Assembly (NCBI GenBank): GCA_024279945.1
Contig: JAJRRA010000033.1
Coordinates: 52,162-116,161, forward strand
Direction of reading: 5' to 3'
DNA: 64,000 nucleotides
DNA from: Gammaproteobacteria bacterium
GTDB lineage: Bacteria > Pseudomonadota > Gammaproteobacteria > Xanthomonadales > SZUA-36
Shown: positions 17,386 through 26,820 of the stretch, piece by piece
Layout: each line of letters opens with the position of its first letter
How positions within the stretch are numbered: position 1 is the first letter of the stretch
Notes under the pieces: generated by a model
Told to the model about the DNA's origin: nothing
Database searches by the model: none
What the model saw: only the letters and a program-made list of their open reading frames with translations
Translations under genes and position numbers: made by a program

Positions 17386-19074
17386 GTGAGTGCACCCTGG
17401 CTAAATAGTTATCCCGCAGGCGTCCCAGCTGAAATTGACCTGGGAGAATACCGTTCCATTATTGAAATTCTGGAACAGAGTTGTTCCCTGTATAAAGATC
17501 GGACGGCCTTTATCAATTTTGACACTCGGATGAGTTACGCCGAACTGGAAGTCCAGACGCGCAATTTTGCCGCCTGGCTGCAGAACAAAGGGCTGCAAAA
17601 AGGTGACCGTATCGCCCTGGTCATGCCTAATATCCTGCAATACCCGGTGGCCTTGTTTGGTGCGCTGCGCGCCGGCCTGATCGTGGTCAACACCAATCCC
17701 ATGTACACCGGCAGGGAAATGAAGCACCAGTTGGTAGATTCTGGCGCGCGGGCCATTGTGATTGTGGAAAATTTTGCCCACGTGCTAAGCGAGATCAGAA
17801 ACGAGGTTCCGGTTGAACTCGTCATAACGACCAAAATCGGAGACCTGATAAAATTTCCGAAAGGCTTGCTGATCAACTTCGTCATGAAGTATGTCAAGAA
17901 AGTCGTTCCTGAGTGGAATCTGCCCGGTTCCCTGTCTTTCACCGATACGCTGAAAGAAGGAAAAAATCTACCGTTTGAAAAAGTGGACCTGAGCCAGGAT
18001 GATCTGGCATTCCTGCAATATACGGGTGGCACCACGGGTGTAGCCAAAGGCGCCATGCTGACGCACCGCAACATGGTGGCCAATATGCTGCAGGCCAGGG
18101 AATGGATGAAAGCAGCAAACATTGGACAGGACAACGAAATCGTTATTACCGCGCTTCCGCTATACCATATCTTCGCCCTGACGGCGAATTGCCTGGTGTT
18201 TATGGCCTTCGGCGGAACCAATGTGCTGATCACCAACCCCCGGGACATGCCTGCTTTCATCAAGGAACTCAGCAAGGTGCCCTTTTCGGTCATACCCGGG
18301 GTCAATACGCTGTTTAACAGTATGCTCAATACACCGGGATTTGCCGAGCTTGACTTTAGCACCCTCAAAGGTGCGCTGGGAGGCGGCATGGCCGTTCAGC
18401 GGGCTGTTGCAGAACGGTGGAAAGAGGTCACCGGAACCACCCTGATCGAAGCCTATGGCCTGACCGAGACTTCACCGGCAGCCTGCATAAACCCGATGGA
18501 CCTGGAGGAGTTCAATGGCTGCATCGGCCTGCCGATCTCCTCTACCGAATGCGGCATCATGAGTGACGATGGCAAACTGCTTCCCCAGGGTGAAAGGGGC
18601 GAACTGGTGGTGCGCGGTCCGCAGGTCATGAAAGGTTACTGGCAGCGCCCGGAAGAAACCGCCAAGGTGATCACTGAAGACGGATGGCTGCGCACCGGTG
18701 ACATCGCGATGATGACGGAAGGGGGTTTCTTCAAGATCGTGGACCGGAAGAAGGACATGATCCTGGTCTCCGGTTTCAACGTTTATCCGAATGAAATCGA
18801 GGATGTAGTCGCCTCTCACCCCAAGGTGCTTGAAGTAGCAGCCATCGGTGTGCCGGACAAGAAATCTGTTGAGGCCGTAAAAGTGTTCATCGTTAAATCC
18901 GACCCGTCCCTGACCGAGCAGGAAATCAAGGACTATTGTTCCGAGCAACTCACCGGCTACAAGCGCCCCAAACACATCGAATTCCGTGATGAACTGCCTA
19001 AGAGCAACGTGGGCAAAATTCTGCGCCGTGAACTCAGAGATGAAGAGCTGAAGAAGAATGCGGAGAATCTGTAG
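17386..19074 (+). CDS. fadD: Long-chain fatty acid-CoA ligase
   Basis: This 562-residue enzyme activates fatty acids as acyl-AMP and then acyl-CoA for beta-oxidation or lipid synthesis. The P-loop-like adenylation motif YTGGTTGVAKGAMLTHRN lies near residues 211-228, YGLTETSP near 352-360, GWLRTGDIAM near 435-445, the hinge DRKKDMILVSGFNVYPNEIE near 453-473, and the catalytic lysine region PKSNVGKILRREL near the C-terminus. GTG at 17386 is supported by GAGG seven bases upstream. The 562-residue length matches E. coli FadD. It stands alone; the 75-bp hairpin just upstream could carry its promoter region. It ends with TAG, showing that amber is a normal stop in this genome. Confidence 0.93.
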   Translation: MSAPWLNSYPAGVPAEIDLGEYRSIIEILEQSCSLYKDRTAFINFDTRMSYAELEVQTRNFAAWLQNKGLQKGDRIALVMPNILQYPVALFGALRAGLIVVNTNPMYTGREMKHQLVDSGARAIVIVENFAHVLSEIRNEVPVELVITTKIGDLIKFPKGLLINFVMKYVKKVVPEWNLPGSLSFTDTLKEGKNLPFEKVDLSQDDLAFLQYTGGTTGVAKGAMLTHRNMVANMLQAREWMKAANIGQDNEIVITALPLYHIFALTANCLVFMAFGGTNVLITNPRDMPAFIKELSKVPFSVIPGVNTLFNSMLNTPGFAELDFSTLKGALGGGMAVQRAVAERWKEVTGTTLIEAYGLTETSPAACINPMDLEEFNGCIGLPISSTECGIMSDDGKLLPQGERGELVVRGPQVMKGYWQRPEETAKVITEDGWLRTGDIAMMTEGGFFKIVDRKKDMILVSGFNVYPNEIEDVVASHPKVLEVAAIGVPDKKSVEAVKVFIVKSDPSLTEQEIKDYCSEQLTGYKRPKHIEFRDELPKSNVGKILRRELRDEELKKNAENL

Positions 19075-19112
19075 TTGGAACGGATATTACTACTGAACCG
19101 GGTCCGGACAAA

Positions 19113-19454
19113 TCACATGGTGTGAGTGGGTTTGTTGCTTTTGAGCATGGTCGCGAGGTGGGACTCGATGACAGTGCGGGCATGGGCCCCGTCCTGGGTG
19201 TCGGCAAACTGCACACCGATTCCTGCCTTGCGGTTGCTCGCGGCGCCCTGGGGAGTAATCCAGATGACTTTACCGGGAATGGGCAAACGTTCTTCAAATT
19301 CCATCACGGTTAACAGCAGGAACACTTCATCGCCCAGAAAAAAATGCTTGGTGCTGGGTACAAACAGGCCACCACCCGTTACAAACGGCATGTAAGATTT
19401 ATACAAGGCCTGCTTGTCTTTGATAGAAAGCGACAGAATTCCCTGTTGCGCCAT
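19113..19454 (-). CDS. pilZ: PilZ-domain protein next to holB
   Basis: This 113-residue single-domain protein matches the PilZ protein found beside holB in many gammaproteobacteria. It has GGLFVPSTKHFFLGDEVFLLLTVMEF, PGKVIWITPQ and AGIGVQFAD. The usual c-di-GMP-binding RxxxR and DxSxxG motifs are absent, as in the type IV pilus assembly PilZ, which works through FimX/PilB rather than by binding c-di-GMP itself. It follows holB by 15 bases in the fab-tmk-holB transcript. A pilus role here is inferred from context and from pilW at 46 kb. Confidence 0.88.
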   Translation of the reverse strand: MAQQGILSLSIKDKQALYKSYMPFVTGGGLFVPSTKHFFLGDEVFLLLTVMEFEERLPIPGKVIWITPQGAASNRKAGIGVQFADTQDGAHARTVIESHLATMLKSNKPTHTM

Positions 19455-19469
19455 GATTTCTCCCTGATA

Positions 19470-20396
19470 TTACAAACCGTCCAACCGTGCCCATTGTATC
19501 AGCCAATCCTGCAGAAGTAAGTCCTTGCGCACGGGGGAAGCCATAAGCATGCGATTTCTGTCGGCCCTGTTTTGCAGTTGCGACAAGCTGATGCGGGCGC
19601 TGTGATTGTCTCTATTTTGAAGAAACCGCTCAGCGGCGCTCAAAGAAAGCCAGGTCCACAGTTGATCCGGTTCAACATCTGCCAACGCCGACAGCGCACC
19701 GGCAGGGGGACAGCGACCCGCTTGCACGGATTCAAGTGTATCGCTGACCAGGCGGTAATGAGCCACTCCGCCTTCGGACAATAAATTGAGTGCGCGGCAC
19801 GGGCTTCCGGCCGCTGCCTGTAAAGCGGATCTTGCTTCGGCTTCCCGGTAATCCCCGGATTCCAATAGCCACTCCAGCGCTGCGTCCAAATCGGGCGGTC
19901 TTACGTGCAAATTCTGACAACGACTCCTGATGGTAACGGCCAGCCTTGAAGGATCATGAGAAAGCAAAATAATGACCGCATCACCGGGTGGCTCTTCCAG
20001 GGTTTTCAGTAAGGCATTGGCGGCATGCCGGTTCATGGCTTCAGCGGGATAAACCAGTGCTACCTTTTTTGCGCTGATCGTCGTTGTCAACTGCAACAGA
20101 GAAATGAGATCGCGAACCTGGTCAATAACGATTTCGCCACGTAATTTTCCACTTTTGTTGAGCTCAAAAGACACATTGCAATAATCGGGATGAGCCCCGG
20201 TCGCCAGTAACTGGCAGGACCGGCAGCTACCGCATGCCGGCAAACATTCCTCCACACACAGCAGCGCCGCAGCCATTTCCATCGCCACAGCCTGCTTACC
20301 GGTTCCGGCCTGACCGGATAAAAGGAATGCATGAGCGAGACGGTCTCCCTGCAGGCGTTTACGAAATTCCTGACGCACCGGATCCAGCCATGCCAT
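19470..20396 (-). CDS. holB: DNA polymerase III subunit delta'
   Basis: This clamp-loader subunit has about 308 residues. It begins MAWLDPVRQEFRKRL and has the Walker A-like FLLSGQAGTGKQAVAMEMA, a zinc-binding cluster of four cysteines (CLPACGSCRSC) and TLEEPPGDAVIILLSHDPSRL, whose TIRSRC follows as the SRC motif of clamp-loader AAA+ subunits. ATG at 20396 lies two bases after the tmk stop and is preferred over GTG at 20444, which would overlap tmk by 46 bases and add a non-homologous leader. It loads the sliding clamp at replication forks. Its place between tmk and pilZ is the standard arrangement. Confidence 0.93.
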   Translation of the reverse strand: MAWLDPVRQEFRKRLQGDRLAHAFLLSGQAGTGKQAVAMEMAAALLCVEECLPACGSCRSCQLLATGAHPDYCNVSFELNKSGKLRGEIVIDQVRDLISLLQLTTTISAKKVALVYPAEAMNRHAANALLKTLEEPPGDAVIILLSHDPSRLAVTIRSRCQNLHVRPPDLDAALEWLLESGDYREAEARSALQAAAGSPCRALNLLSEGGVAHYRLVSDTLESVQAGRCPPAGALSALADVEPDQLWTWLSLSAAERFLQNRDNHSARISLSQLQNRADRNRMLMASPVRKDLLLQDWLIQWARLDGL

Positions 20397-20398
20397 GG

Positions 20399-21022
20399 TC
20401 ACTGGCCCAGTCTCCTTTCCAACAGGGCTTCGATCTGTGACCACACCTGGTCGACATCGCGGGAAGCATCAATGATCTCAAAACGGCTGACGTGGGATTT
20501 CGCACGAGCCAGATAGGCTTGCCTGACCCGGGCAAAAAACCTCACTGATTCCTGCTCAAAACGGTCCGCTTCTCCGCGGCGTGAAGCACGCTTCAACCCC
20601 TGCTCTACCGGGAGATCGAACAGCAGTGTGAGGTCTGGCTGCAGGTCGCCATGCACCATCTTTTCCAGCGTGGCGATCCATTCAAGAGGCATTTGCCTGC
20701 CGCCTCCCTGGTAGGCCCAGCTCGCATCGGTGAAGCGATCGCACAACACGGTGTCTCCTCGTGCCAGGGCCGGGCGAATCAGTTCTTCGAGGTGTTGTGC
20801 GCGTGACGCAAACACCAGTAACAGCTCTGACTGGTCAGACAGTTCTCCGTGCCGGTCATCCAGCAGGATAGCCCGAATTTTTTCAGCCAGGGCGGTGCCA
20901 CCGGGTTCCCGGGTCTGGATCACATGGTGACCGCGAGATCCGAGCCACTCGGCGAGACGTTCCATCATGGTGGATTTACCCGCGCCTTCGCCGCCTTCGA
21001 TGGTAATGAACTTGCCTTTCAT
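20399..21022 (-). CDS. tmk: Thymidylate kinase
   Basis: This 207-residue enzyme phosphorylates dTMP to dTDP with ATP for DNA synthesis. The P-loop [18 protein letters not shown] sits at residues 7-24, the DR(H/Y)-type motif [16 protein letters not shown] at about 93-108, and [23 protein letters not shown] contains the lid region with arginines. The REPGGT motif near residues 40-45 binds the substrate phosphate. It overlaps mltG by one base and is followed directly by holB, as in most gammaproteobacteria. Confidence 0.96.
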   Translation of the reverse strand: MKGKFITIEGGEGAGKSTMMERLAEWLGSRGHHVIQTREPGGTALAEKIRAILLDDRHGELSDQSELLLVFASRAQHLEELIRPALARGDTVLCDRFTDASWAYQGGGRQMPLEWIATLEKMVHGDLQPDLTLLFDLPVEQGLKRASRRGEADRFEQESVRFFARVRQAYLARAKSHVSRFEIIDASRDVDQVWSQIEALLERRLGQ

Positions 21023-22023
21023 CAGTTCCTTCTGATCAAGCGGTTTACCGCTTCGCTGTGTTCCTGCAGTGTTGCGGAAAAAGTATGCCCACCGCTGCCA
21101 TCTGCGACAAAATACAGGGCATCCCCGGCAGCAGGCTGAGCTGCCGCCAACAGTGAAGCCCGGCCCGGCATGGCAATGGGAGTTGGCGGCAAGCCGGAGC
21201 GCGTGTACGTGTTGTACGGCGTGTCGGTCTTCAGATCACGGCGGCGGATATTTCCATCAAATGAATCGCCCATACCATAGATTACCGTAGGATCTGTCTG
21301 CAGTCGCATCCCTTTTTTCAGGCGCCGAATGAAGACACCGGCAATCTGTCCCCGTTCATCCTCTTTGGCGGTCTCTTTTTCAATGATTGAAGCGAGAATC
21401 AACAATTCGTACGGAGATTTCAGTGGCAGCTCATCATTCCTCACTTGCCATGCACTTTTGAGCTCTTTCCTCATCACCCGGTACGCCCGGCCAAGGATAT
21501 CGGCATCGGAATCACCTCGTGTGAACTGGTAGGTTTCCGGAAAGAACCAGCCTTCCGGGTGATCCATAGCAAGACGGGCGGTTATGGCGGCACGGGCTTC
21601 ATCGGGATCCGGATCCAGAGTATGTTTCAGTATATTATTGTTTGCCAGTGCCTGTAGCAACTGGGTAAAAGTCCAGCCCTCAACCACGGTGAAACGATAC
21701 TGGACCACGGCACCACTGGACAGCCATTGTAATAGTTCGCGCGGCAGCATGCCGGGGTGCAGTTGATATTCCCCTGTCTTGATGGCCGGCGGTTCAAGCC
21801 GCATCAGCAGCCTCCAGTGCCAGGAATCACGGGTGATACCGGACTTGGACAGGTGCTTGATGATGCTGCTGCCGGACGTGCCGGGCTCGACCTCCAGTAC
21901 ATAAGCCTTCGCCGGCAGATTGAGCGGAGTCTCCAGAAAATGCCGGTACTGTTGAGTGAAAAACAGGACTGCTGAGCCGGCGATCAGCCCCAGGATAACG
22001 GTGATTGCCAGCAGGCGTTTCAT
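21022..22023 (-). CDS. mltG: Endolytic murein transglycosylase
   Basis: This 333-residue inner-membrane protein (YceG family) has one N-terminal membrane helix (residues 4-25) and a large periplasmic catalytic domain. It cuts nascent glycan strands and so sets their length. Conserved features are the LysM-like segment after the helix, [30 protein letters not shown] and the catalytic [26 protein letters not shown] with its glutamates, followed by [14 protein letters not shown] and [22 protein letters not shown]. It overlaps tmk by one base and lies 9 bases after pabC. Confidence 0.95.
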   Translation of the reverse strand: MKRLLAITVILGLIAGSAVLFFTQQYRHFLETPLNLPAKAYVLEVEPGTSGSSIIKHLSKSGITRDSWHWRLLMRLEPPAIKTGEYQLHPGMLPRELLQWLSSGAVVQYRFTVVEGWTFTQLLQALANNNILKHTLDPDPDEARAAITARLAMDHPEGWFFPETYQFTRGDSDADILGRAYRVMRKELKSAWQVRNDELPLKSPYELLILASIIEKETAKEDERGQIAGVFIRRLKKGMRLQTDPTVIYGMGDSFDGNIRRRDLKTDTPYNTYTRSGLPPTPIAMPGRASLLAAAQPAAGDALYFVADGSGGHTFSATLQEHSEAVNRLIRRN

Positions 22024-22032
22024 GAACGAGTG

Positions 22033-22860
22033 TCAGCCCTTGCTTGAAGGTGATGAAATTCCATTGCTTAACCATTGCTGGACTTCCCGCGTTACCGGGC
22101 CGATTGAATATTCCCAGTGATCGATCCGGGTCACCGGGAAAATACCGCGTACGGAGTTGCATACAAAGACTTCGTCTGCTTCCGGCAGCATGTCAAGCAT
22201 GATTCGTCTCTGCTGGCAACGTGACTTGAACACCTTGAGGATATTCGCTCTCATGACGCCCCGCACTCCACAGCGATCCATTCTTGGTGTCAACAGGCTG
22301 TCACCGCAAACTAGAAAAATATTGGAAGCAATAGCGCTGATGACATGATCTTCAGCGTCAAGCAGGATGCCTTCGTGAATGGTCTTGTCCGTCCATTCCG
22401 CTCTCGCCAGCACCTGTTCCAGCCGGTTCAGATGCTTCAGGCCGGCCAGGGCCGGCTGCAAGCCAAGCCGCAGCTTGCAAATCCGGGTGCGGATACCCGT
22501 TTCAATCAGCTTTCCCGGATCCACAGGCCACGCATAGGAACAGACGATGCGGTTGGTTTTTACCGAGGCACCCGGAGCATAGCCTCTTCCCGACACTCCG
22601 CGTGTAATGATGATCTTGACCACACAGTTGCGATGCCCTGCACTCACCGTTTGCACTTCGCGCAGCAGGACGGCCTGGGGCGTGACCGGGAGACCAAGCT
22701 GTTCACAACCGGCGGCCAGCCGATCCATGTGCGCTTGCCAGAAGCGAGGCAAGCCGCCCAGTATCGCCAGGGTTTCAAACACACCGTCTCCGTACTGAAG
22801 TCCACGGTCAGCCGCCAGGATCCGATCCGATATTTCGCCATCTACGAGGCATTCAAGCAT
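22033..22860 (-). CDS. pabC: Aminodeoxychorismate lyase
   Basis: This 275-residue PLP-dependent fold-type IV enzyme releases pyruvate from 4-amino-4-deoxychorismate to give p-aminobenzoate for folate. RGLQYGDGVFETLAI (residues 19-33) and KIIITRGVSGRGYAP, with the conserved arginine, are typical. GLKHLNRLEQVLARAEW contains the PLP-binding lysine (Lys in GLKHLNR), and EGILLDAEDHVISAIASNIFLV the family signature. Its start overlaps pabB by 19 bases. Its position upstream of mltG is standard. Confidence 0.93.
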   Translation of the reverse strand: MLECLVDGEISDRILAADRGLQYGDGVFETLAILGGLPRFWQAHMDRLAAGCEQLGLPVTPQAVLLREVQTVSAGHRNCVVKIIITRGVSGRGYAPGASVKTNRIVCSYAWPVDPGKLIETGIRTRICKLRLGLQPALAGLKHLNRLEQVLARAEWTDKTIHEGILLDAEDHVISAIASNIFLVCGDSLLTPRMDRCGVRGVMRANILKVFKSRCQQRRIMLDMLPEADEVFVCNSVRGIFPVTRIDHWEYSIGPVTREVQQWLSNGISSPSSKG

Positions 22861-24269
22861 GTCTTCTCTCCTTCAACCACCTGGACAGGTTTACCGTATG
22901 AATGGATGGCCATCAGCATTCCCCTTGCCTTATCGCGAGTCTCGCGCACTTCATAATCAGCAGTGGAGTCCGCCACAATACCGCCGCCCGTGCGAAATGC
23001 AAACTGCCGACCCTGAACCAGCATGCTCCGGATCAGTATATTCAGATCCATGCTTCCATCGCAGCCGAGATAACCCATCGAACCGGTATAATAACCTCTT
23101 CCCTCACCTTCCAGCTCCGCAATGATCTCCATGCATCTCACTTTTGGACAGCCGGTAATCGTACCGCCCGGAAAGACGGCCCTGATGGCATCGATCGGGC
23201 TGGCGGCAGGAAGTAACTCTCCCCGCACATTCGAGACGATGTGGTGAACGTGGGCGAAAGATTCCACTACCATCAGCTCGTTGACTTCTACGGTGCCGGG
23301 TTTACACACCCGACCCAGGTCATTTCTTTCCAGATCAATCAGCATGATATGTTCCGCCCGCTCCTTGGGGTTACTGATTAATTCATCCGACAGTGCCTGA
23401 TCCTGACCGCTACTGCCTCCCCGGGGCCGGGTGCCTGCAATGGGGCGGGTCTGGATATTACCCTTTCGAAGCTGCACCAGCCGTTCGGGAGATGAGCTCA
23501 ACATCACGCAATCGCGCCATCGCAGCAAACCGGCAAAGGGCGCCGGATTGAAATGACACAGCGAACGGTAGAGCGCCAGGGGATCGGCGCCCGTTTGGAA
23601 TGCACCGCTCCAGGCGCGGGAAATATTGACCTGGAAAACATCCCCTGCCAACAGGTATTCTTGAATTCGCGCTACCGAGGCCTTGTATCGTTGCGGATCT
23701 TCTTCATTGAGGCGACTCAGTTCCCCGGGTTCGACAGCAGCAGGCTGAGTCGGGCGGCAGGCAAGGCATAACAGAATTTCGCCAAGAACAGTATCGGACT
23801 CGGCCACCACGGCCGACCGGTCGCGAGCGGCGTCATGGGGATGATGAAAAATAATGATCGCCCCGTGGCAACGGTGAGCGATGGCATCGGGCATCGCGCT
23901 GCGGTTCGGTGGAAGACTCAGGGTAGGCTCGATCTCCCTGGCCATTTCATAGCCAAGATAGATGAACCAGCCGCCAATAAATGGGATAAGCGTGCTACCC
24001 TCCTGGTCTGCTTCGGGAAAAGAGCTTCGCTCATTCTGGTACCAGGATTCAAAACGTGCAAAAAATGTGTTCCCCGCACCGGGACCGGTCAGACCGCTAT
24101 CCGAATCCAGCACAAGTAGTTCATCCCCGGCGAACAGCAACAGGCTGTGCGAACCCAACTCGCTCCGGGCGGAGCTTTCCAGCAGATAGGGGAAGTGGTT
24201 TGGAAAAGCTTCAGAAAGCCCCGGCAGATCCGGCGGGTGGTCAAGCCACTGGGAAAAGGTGGCCTTCAA
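22842..24269 (-). CDS. pabB: Aminodeoxychorismate synthase component I
   Basis: This 475-residue chorismate-utilising enzyme aminates chorismate using ammonia from the PabA partner, which is not in the window. FQVNISRAWSG and RPIAGTRPRGGSSGQD near residues 275-292, KERAEHIMLIDLERNDLGRVCKPGTV, VFPGGTITGCPKVRCMEII and GGGIVADSTADYEV are the conserved blocks. The PIAGTRPRG motif distinguishes PabB from anthranilate synthase. The proposed TTG start at 24269 overlaps the fabF stop (TTGA). It directly precedes pabC in a folate pair inserted in the fatty-acid operon. Confidence 0.92.
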   Translation of the reverse strand: MKATFSQWLDHPPDLPGLSEAFPNHFPYLLESSARSELGSHSLLLFAGDELLVLDSDSGLTGPGAGNTFFARFESWYQNERSSFPEADQEGSTLIPFIGGWFIYLGYEMAREIEPTLSLPPNRSAMPDAIAHRCHGAIIIFHHPHDAARDRSAVVAESDTVLGEILLCLACRPTQPAAVEPGELSRLNEEDPQRYKASVARIQEYLLAGDVFQVNISRAWSGAFQTGADPLALYRSLCHFNPAPFAGLLRWRDCVMLSSSPERLVQLRKGNIQTRPIAGTRPRGGSSGQDQALSDELISNPKERAEHIMLIDLERNDLGRVCKPGTVEVNELMVVESFAHVHHIVSNVRGELLPAASPIDAIRAVFPGGTITGCPKVRCMEIIAELEGEGRGYYTGSMGYLGCDGSMDLNILIRSMLVQGRQFAFRTGGGIVADSTADYEVRETRDKARGMLMAIHSYGKPVQVVEGEKTCLNAS

Positions 24270-25516
24270 TTCCGGAACTGTTTAAAGACCAGTGTGCCGT
24301 TGGTGCCCCCGAAGCCAAAAGAGTTGGACATGGCAACACGAATGGGCATCTCCCTGGCGGTATGGGGCACGTAGTCAAGATCGCATCCTTCACCGGGCTG
24401 ATCAAGATTAATGGTGGGTGGCGCAATGCCATCACGCATGGCAAGCAGGCTGAAAATTGCCTCAGCACCACCGGCAGCACCCAGCAGATGGCCAGTCATC
24501 GACTTGGTAGAACTGATCGCCAGGTGCTGGGCGTGCTCACCGAATGACGTTTTGATCGCATCGGACTCGGCCCGGTCTCCCAATGGGGTCGATGTCCCGT
24601 GGGCGTTGATATAATCAACCTCATCCGGATTGATGCCTGCATCGCGCAGGGCGATATTCATGCAACGGCTTGCGCCTTCGCCATCTTCCGGCGGCGCGGT
24701 CATGTGATGGGCATCAGCACTCATTCCAAATCCGGCAATCTCGGCATAGATAGCGGCACCGCGCTGTTTTGCGTGCTCAAGTTCTTCAATCACGACAACA
24801 CCGGCTCCATTGGAAAGCACGAATCCATCCCGCTCCCGGTCCCAGGGGCGACTGGCTGCAGCAGGATCATCATTGCGGGTCGACATCGCCTTGGCCGTTA
24901 CGAAGCCTGCCATTGCTGTTGGTGTGGTCGCGTATTCTGCACCGCCCGCCACCATGACATCAGCGTCGCCATAGCGGATCATGCGTGCAGCCAGTCCGAT
25001 ATTATGTGTGGCGGTTGAGCAGGCACTGACCACCGCAACATTCGGACCCTTGTAACCGTAACGAATGGACAGGGCGCCTCCGATCATGTTGACGATCGAA
25101 CCGGGAATATAAAACGGAGAGACCCGGCGCGCCCCCCGATCCCGGTAGGTCAGCATGGTGTTCTCAATGGTTGATATGCCGCCAATCCCGGCCGCGAGCG
25201 CAAATCCAACCCGCTCGGGATCGATTCCGTTATCATCATCAAGAAGACCGGACTCTGTCATCGCTTCCTGTGCAGCAGCCAGGCCGTAATGCATAAACTT
25301 ATCGTAACGCCGCGCATCCTTGCCGGGGATAAAATCCGTTACCTCGAAATTCCTGATTTCCCCCGCAATCTTGGTGGCCAGTTGTGACACATCAAACTCG
25401 GTAATCAGGTCAATGCCACTGCGACCGTTACATATGGCATTCCAGGCCTCAGGCACTGTATTACCGACCGGCGACAAAAGTCCCAGGCCAGTTATAACGA
25501 TTCGACGCTGCGACAC
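24266..25516 (-). CDS. fabF: 3-oxoacyl-ACP synthase II
   Basis: This 416-residue condensing enzyme elongates acyl-ACP with malonyl-ACP in fatty-acid synthesis. The active-site Cys166 is in VVSACSTATHN, and the two histidines lie in NAHGTSTPLGD near 308 and STKSMTGHLLGAAGG near 345. GFGGTNGTLVF closes the C-terminus. It uses a GTG start and follows acpP after a terminator-like hairpin at 25565-25598. Length and residues are normal for the family. Confidence 0.96.
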   Translation of the reverse strand: MSQRRIVITGLGLLSPVGNTVPEAWNAICNGRSGIDLITEFDVSQLATKIAGEIRNFEVTDFIPGKDARRYDKFMHYGLAAAQEAMTESGLLDDDNGIDPERVGFALAAGIGGISTIENTMLTYRDRGARRVSPFYIPGSIVNMIGGALSIRYGYKGPNVAVVSACSTATHNIGLAARMIRYGDADVMVAGGAEYATTPTAMAGFVTAKAMSTRNDDPAAASRPWDRERDGFVLSNGAGVVVIEELEHAKQRGAAIYAEIAGFGMSADAHHMTAPPEDGEGASRCMNIALRDAGINPDEVDYINAHGTSTPLGDRAESDAIKTSFGEHAQHLAISSTKSMTGHLLGAAGGAEAIFSLLAMRDGIAPPTINLDQPGEGCDLDYVPHTAREMPIRVAMSNSFGFGGTNGTLVFKQFRN

Positions 25517-25564
25517 GATAGGTACCTCACGGGGTCAGTACTCCTTTCAATTCCCGATCAGGGC

Positions 25565-25598
25565 ATAAAATAAATAACGGCCGGCGAAAGGCCGGCCG
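25565..25598 (-). terminator. Rho-independent terminator or attenuator after acpP
   Basis: On the minus strand, CGGCCGGC pairs with GCCGGCCG around a five-base loop (25578-25598), and is followed by TTATTTATTTTATG. The GC-rich 8-bp stem with a T-rich tail lies between acpP and fabF, where partial termination would raise acpP mRNA above fabF. Confidence 0.8.
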
Positions 25599-25624
25599 CC
25601 CTGAACCATGCGGAATAGAAATCT

Positions 25625-25858
25625 TCAGACGTTCGCTGATACGTAATCAATGGCCTGTTGAACGCTGGTGATTTTCTCAGCTTCCTCATCTGGAATTTCA
25701 CACTCAAATTCTTCTTCAAGCGCCATGACGAGTTCAACGGTGTCCAGGGAGTCTGCGCCAAGATCATCGACAAAAGACGCGCCGAGTGTGACTTCGTCCT
25801 CTTTGACTCCGAGTTGTTCAATTACGATTTTTTTGACGCGTTCTTCAATACTGCTCAT
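25625..25858 (-). CDS. acpP: Acyl carrier protein
   Basis: This 77-residue acidic protein carries growing acyl chains on a phosphopantetheine arm. The attachment serine is Ser37 in [13 protein letters not shown]. The sequence around it and the helices ([18 protein letters not shown]) match gammaproteobacterial AcpP closely. It lies between fabG and fabF with 179 bases upstream, enough for its own promoter, and is followed by a terminator-like hairpin. Confidence 0.97.
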   Translation of the reverse strand: MSSIEERVKKIVIEQLGVKEDEVTLGASFVDDLGADSLDTVELVMALEEEFECEIPDEEAEKITSVQQAIDYVSANV

Positions 25859-26037
25859 TTTAGGTAGATTCCTCTATCGGGGTTGCAGGGCCGCAATTTT
25901 AATGAATATGCGGCTCCGATACCAGCTTTTTACGGTTCGTGACTGTATGGTACTCCATCACGTTAAAAAAACATTAAATATCTATATTCAATATGTTACA
26001 GACCCTGCTTGAAACTGGATCTGAACCCAGTGTAGTG

Positions 26038-26799
26038 TCAAGCCATATACATACCGCCATTGACGTGTAAAGTCTGACCCGTGATATAGGCAGCCTGCTG
26101 CGATGCAAGGAATAGGACGGCGGCGGCAATATCCCCGGGTTCGCCCAAACGCTGCAAGGGAATATCACTCAGCAGACTCTCTTTTTGTGACTCATCAAGC
26201 GCCCGGGTCATGTCGGTATCAATAAACCCCGGGGCAACCACGTTGACCGTGATCCCACGCGACCCGATTTCCCGGGCCAGCGATTTGCTGAACCCCACCA
26301 TGCCGGCTTTCGCAGCGGCATAATTCGATTGGCCGGCATTGCCGATGGAACCGATTACCGAAGCAATACTGATGATCCGCCCTGAACGGGCCTTCATCAT
26401 TCCACGCAAACAGGCTTTACTCAAGCGGAAAACAGAACGCAGGTTGGTATCGATAACCGCATCCCAGTCATCTTCCTTCATTCTCATCAGAAGTTGGTCG
26501 CGGGTGATACCGGCGTTGTTGACCAGGATGCCGGCTGCGCCGAGCGTGGCGGTAACCCGTGAAACCAGGCTGACTGCACCGTCCGCATCGTTGACATCGA
26601 GCACCTCTCCACTACAGCCGTCTGCAATCCCGGCAAGCCGCTCAGCAATCGCCGCAGCACCGGGTTCTGTGGTCGCCGTGCCGGCGACTTTCACGCCTGC
26701 CGCAGCCAGGGCATCTGCACTACCTGCCCCGATACCCCGACTGGCGCCGGTGACAATTGCTACCTGCCCGTCAAGCCCCAATTCCATAACCGATTTCAT
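26038..26799 (-). CDS. fabG: 3-oxoacyl-ACP reductase
   Basis: This 253-residue short-chain dehydrogenase reduces 3-oxoacyl-ACP with NADPH. The cofactor motif TGASRGIG lies at residues 18-25, NNAG near 93, the catalytic Ser in ISIASVIGSIG, Tyr and Lys in SNYAAAKAG near 160, and the C-terminus GQTLHVNGGMYMA is typical. ATG at 26799 has GAGG seven bases upstream; an ATG four codons later is possible. It starts 21 bases after fabH, where fabD would be expected but is missing. Confidence 0.95.
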   Translation of the reverse strand: MKSVMELGLDGQVAIVTGASRGIGAGSADALAAAGVKVAGTATTEPGAAAIAERLAGIADGCSGEVLDVNDADGAVSLVSRVTATLGAAGILVNNAGITRDQLLMRMKEDDWDAVIDTNLRSVFRLSKACLRGMMKARSGRIISIASVIGSIGNAGQSNYAAAKAGMVGFSKSLAREIGSRGITVNVVAPGFIDTDMTRALDESQKESLLSDIPLQRLGEPGDIAAAVLFLASQQAAYITGQTLHVNGGMYMA

Positions 26800-26820
26800 A
26801 GTCTGGCCTCGTGTCCTGTA

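Noticed and set aside
17401..18389. Long minus-strand frames opposite fadD
   Set aside because: Antisense frames of a GC-rich gene; no family resemblance.
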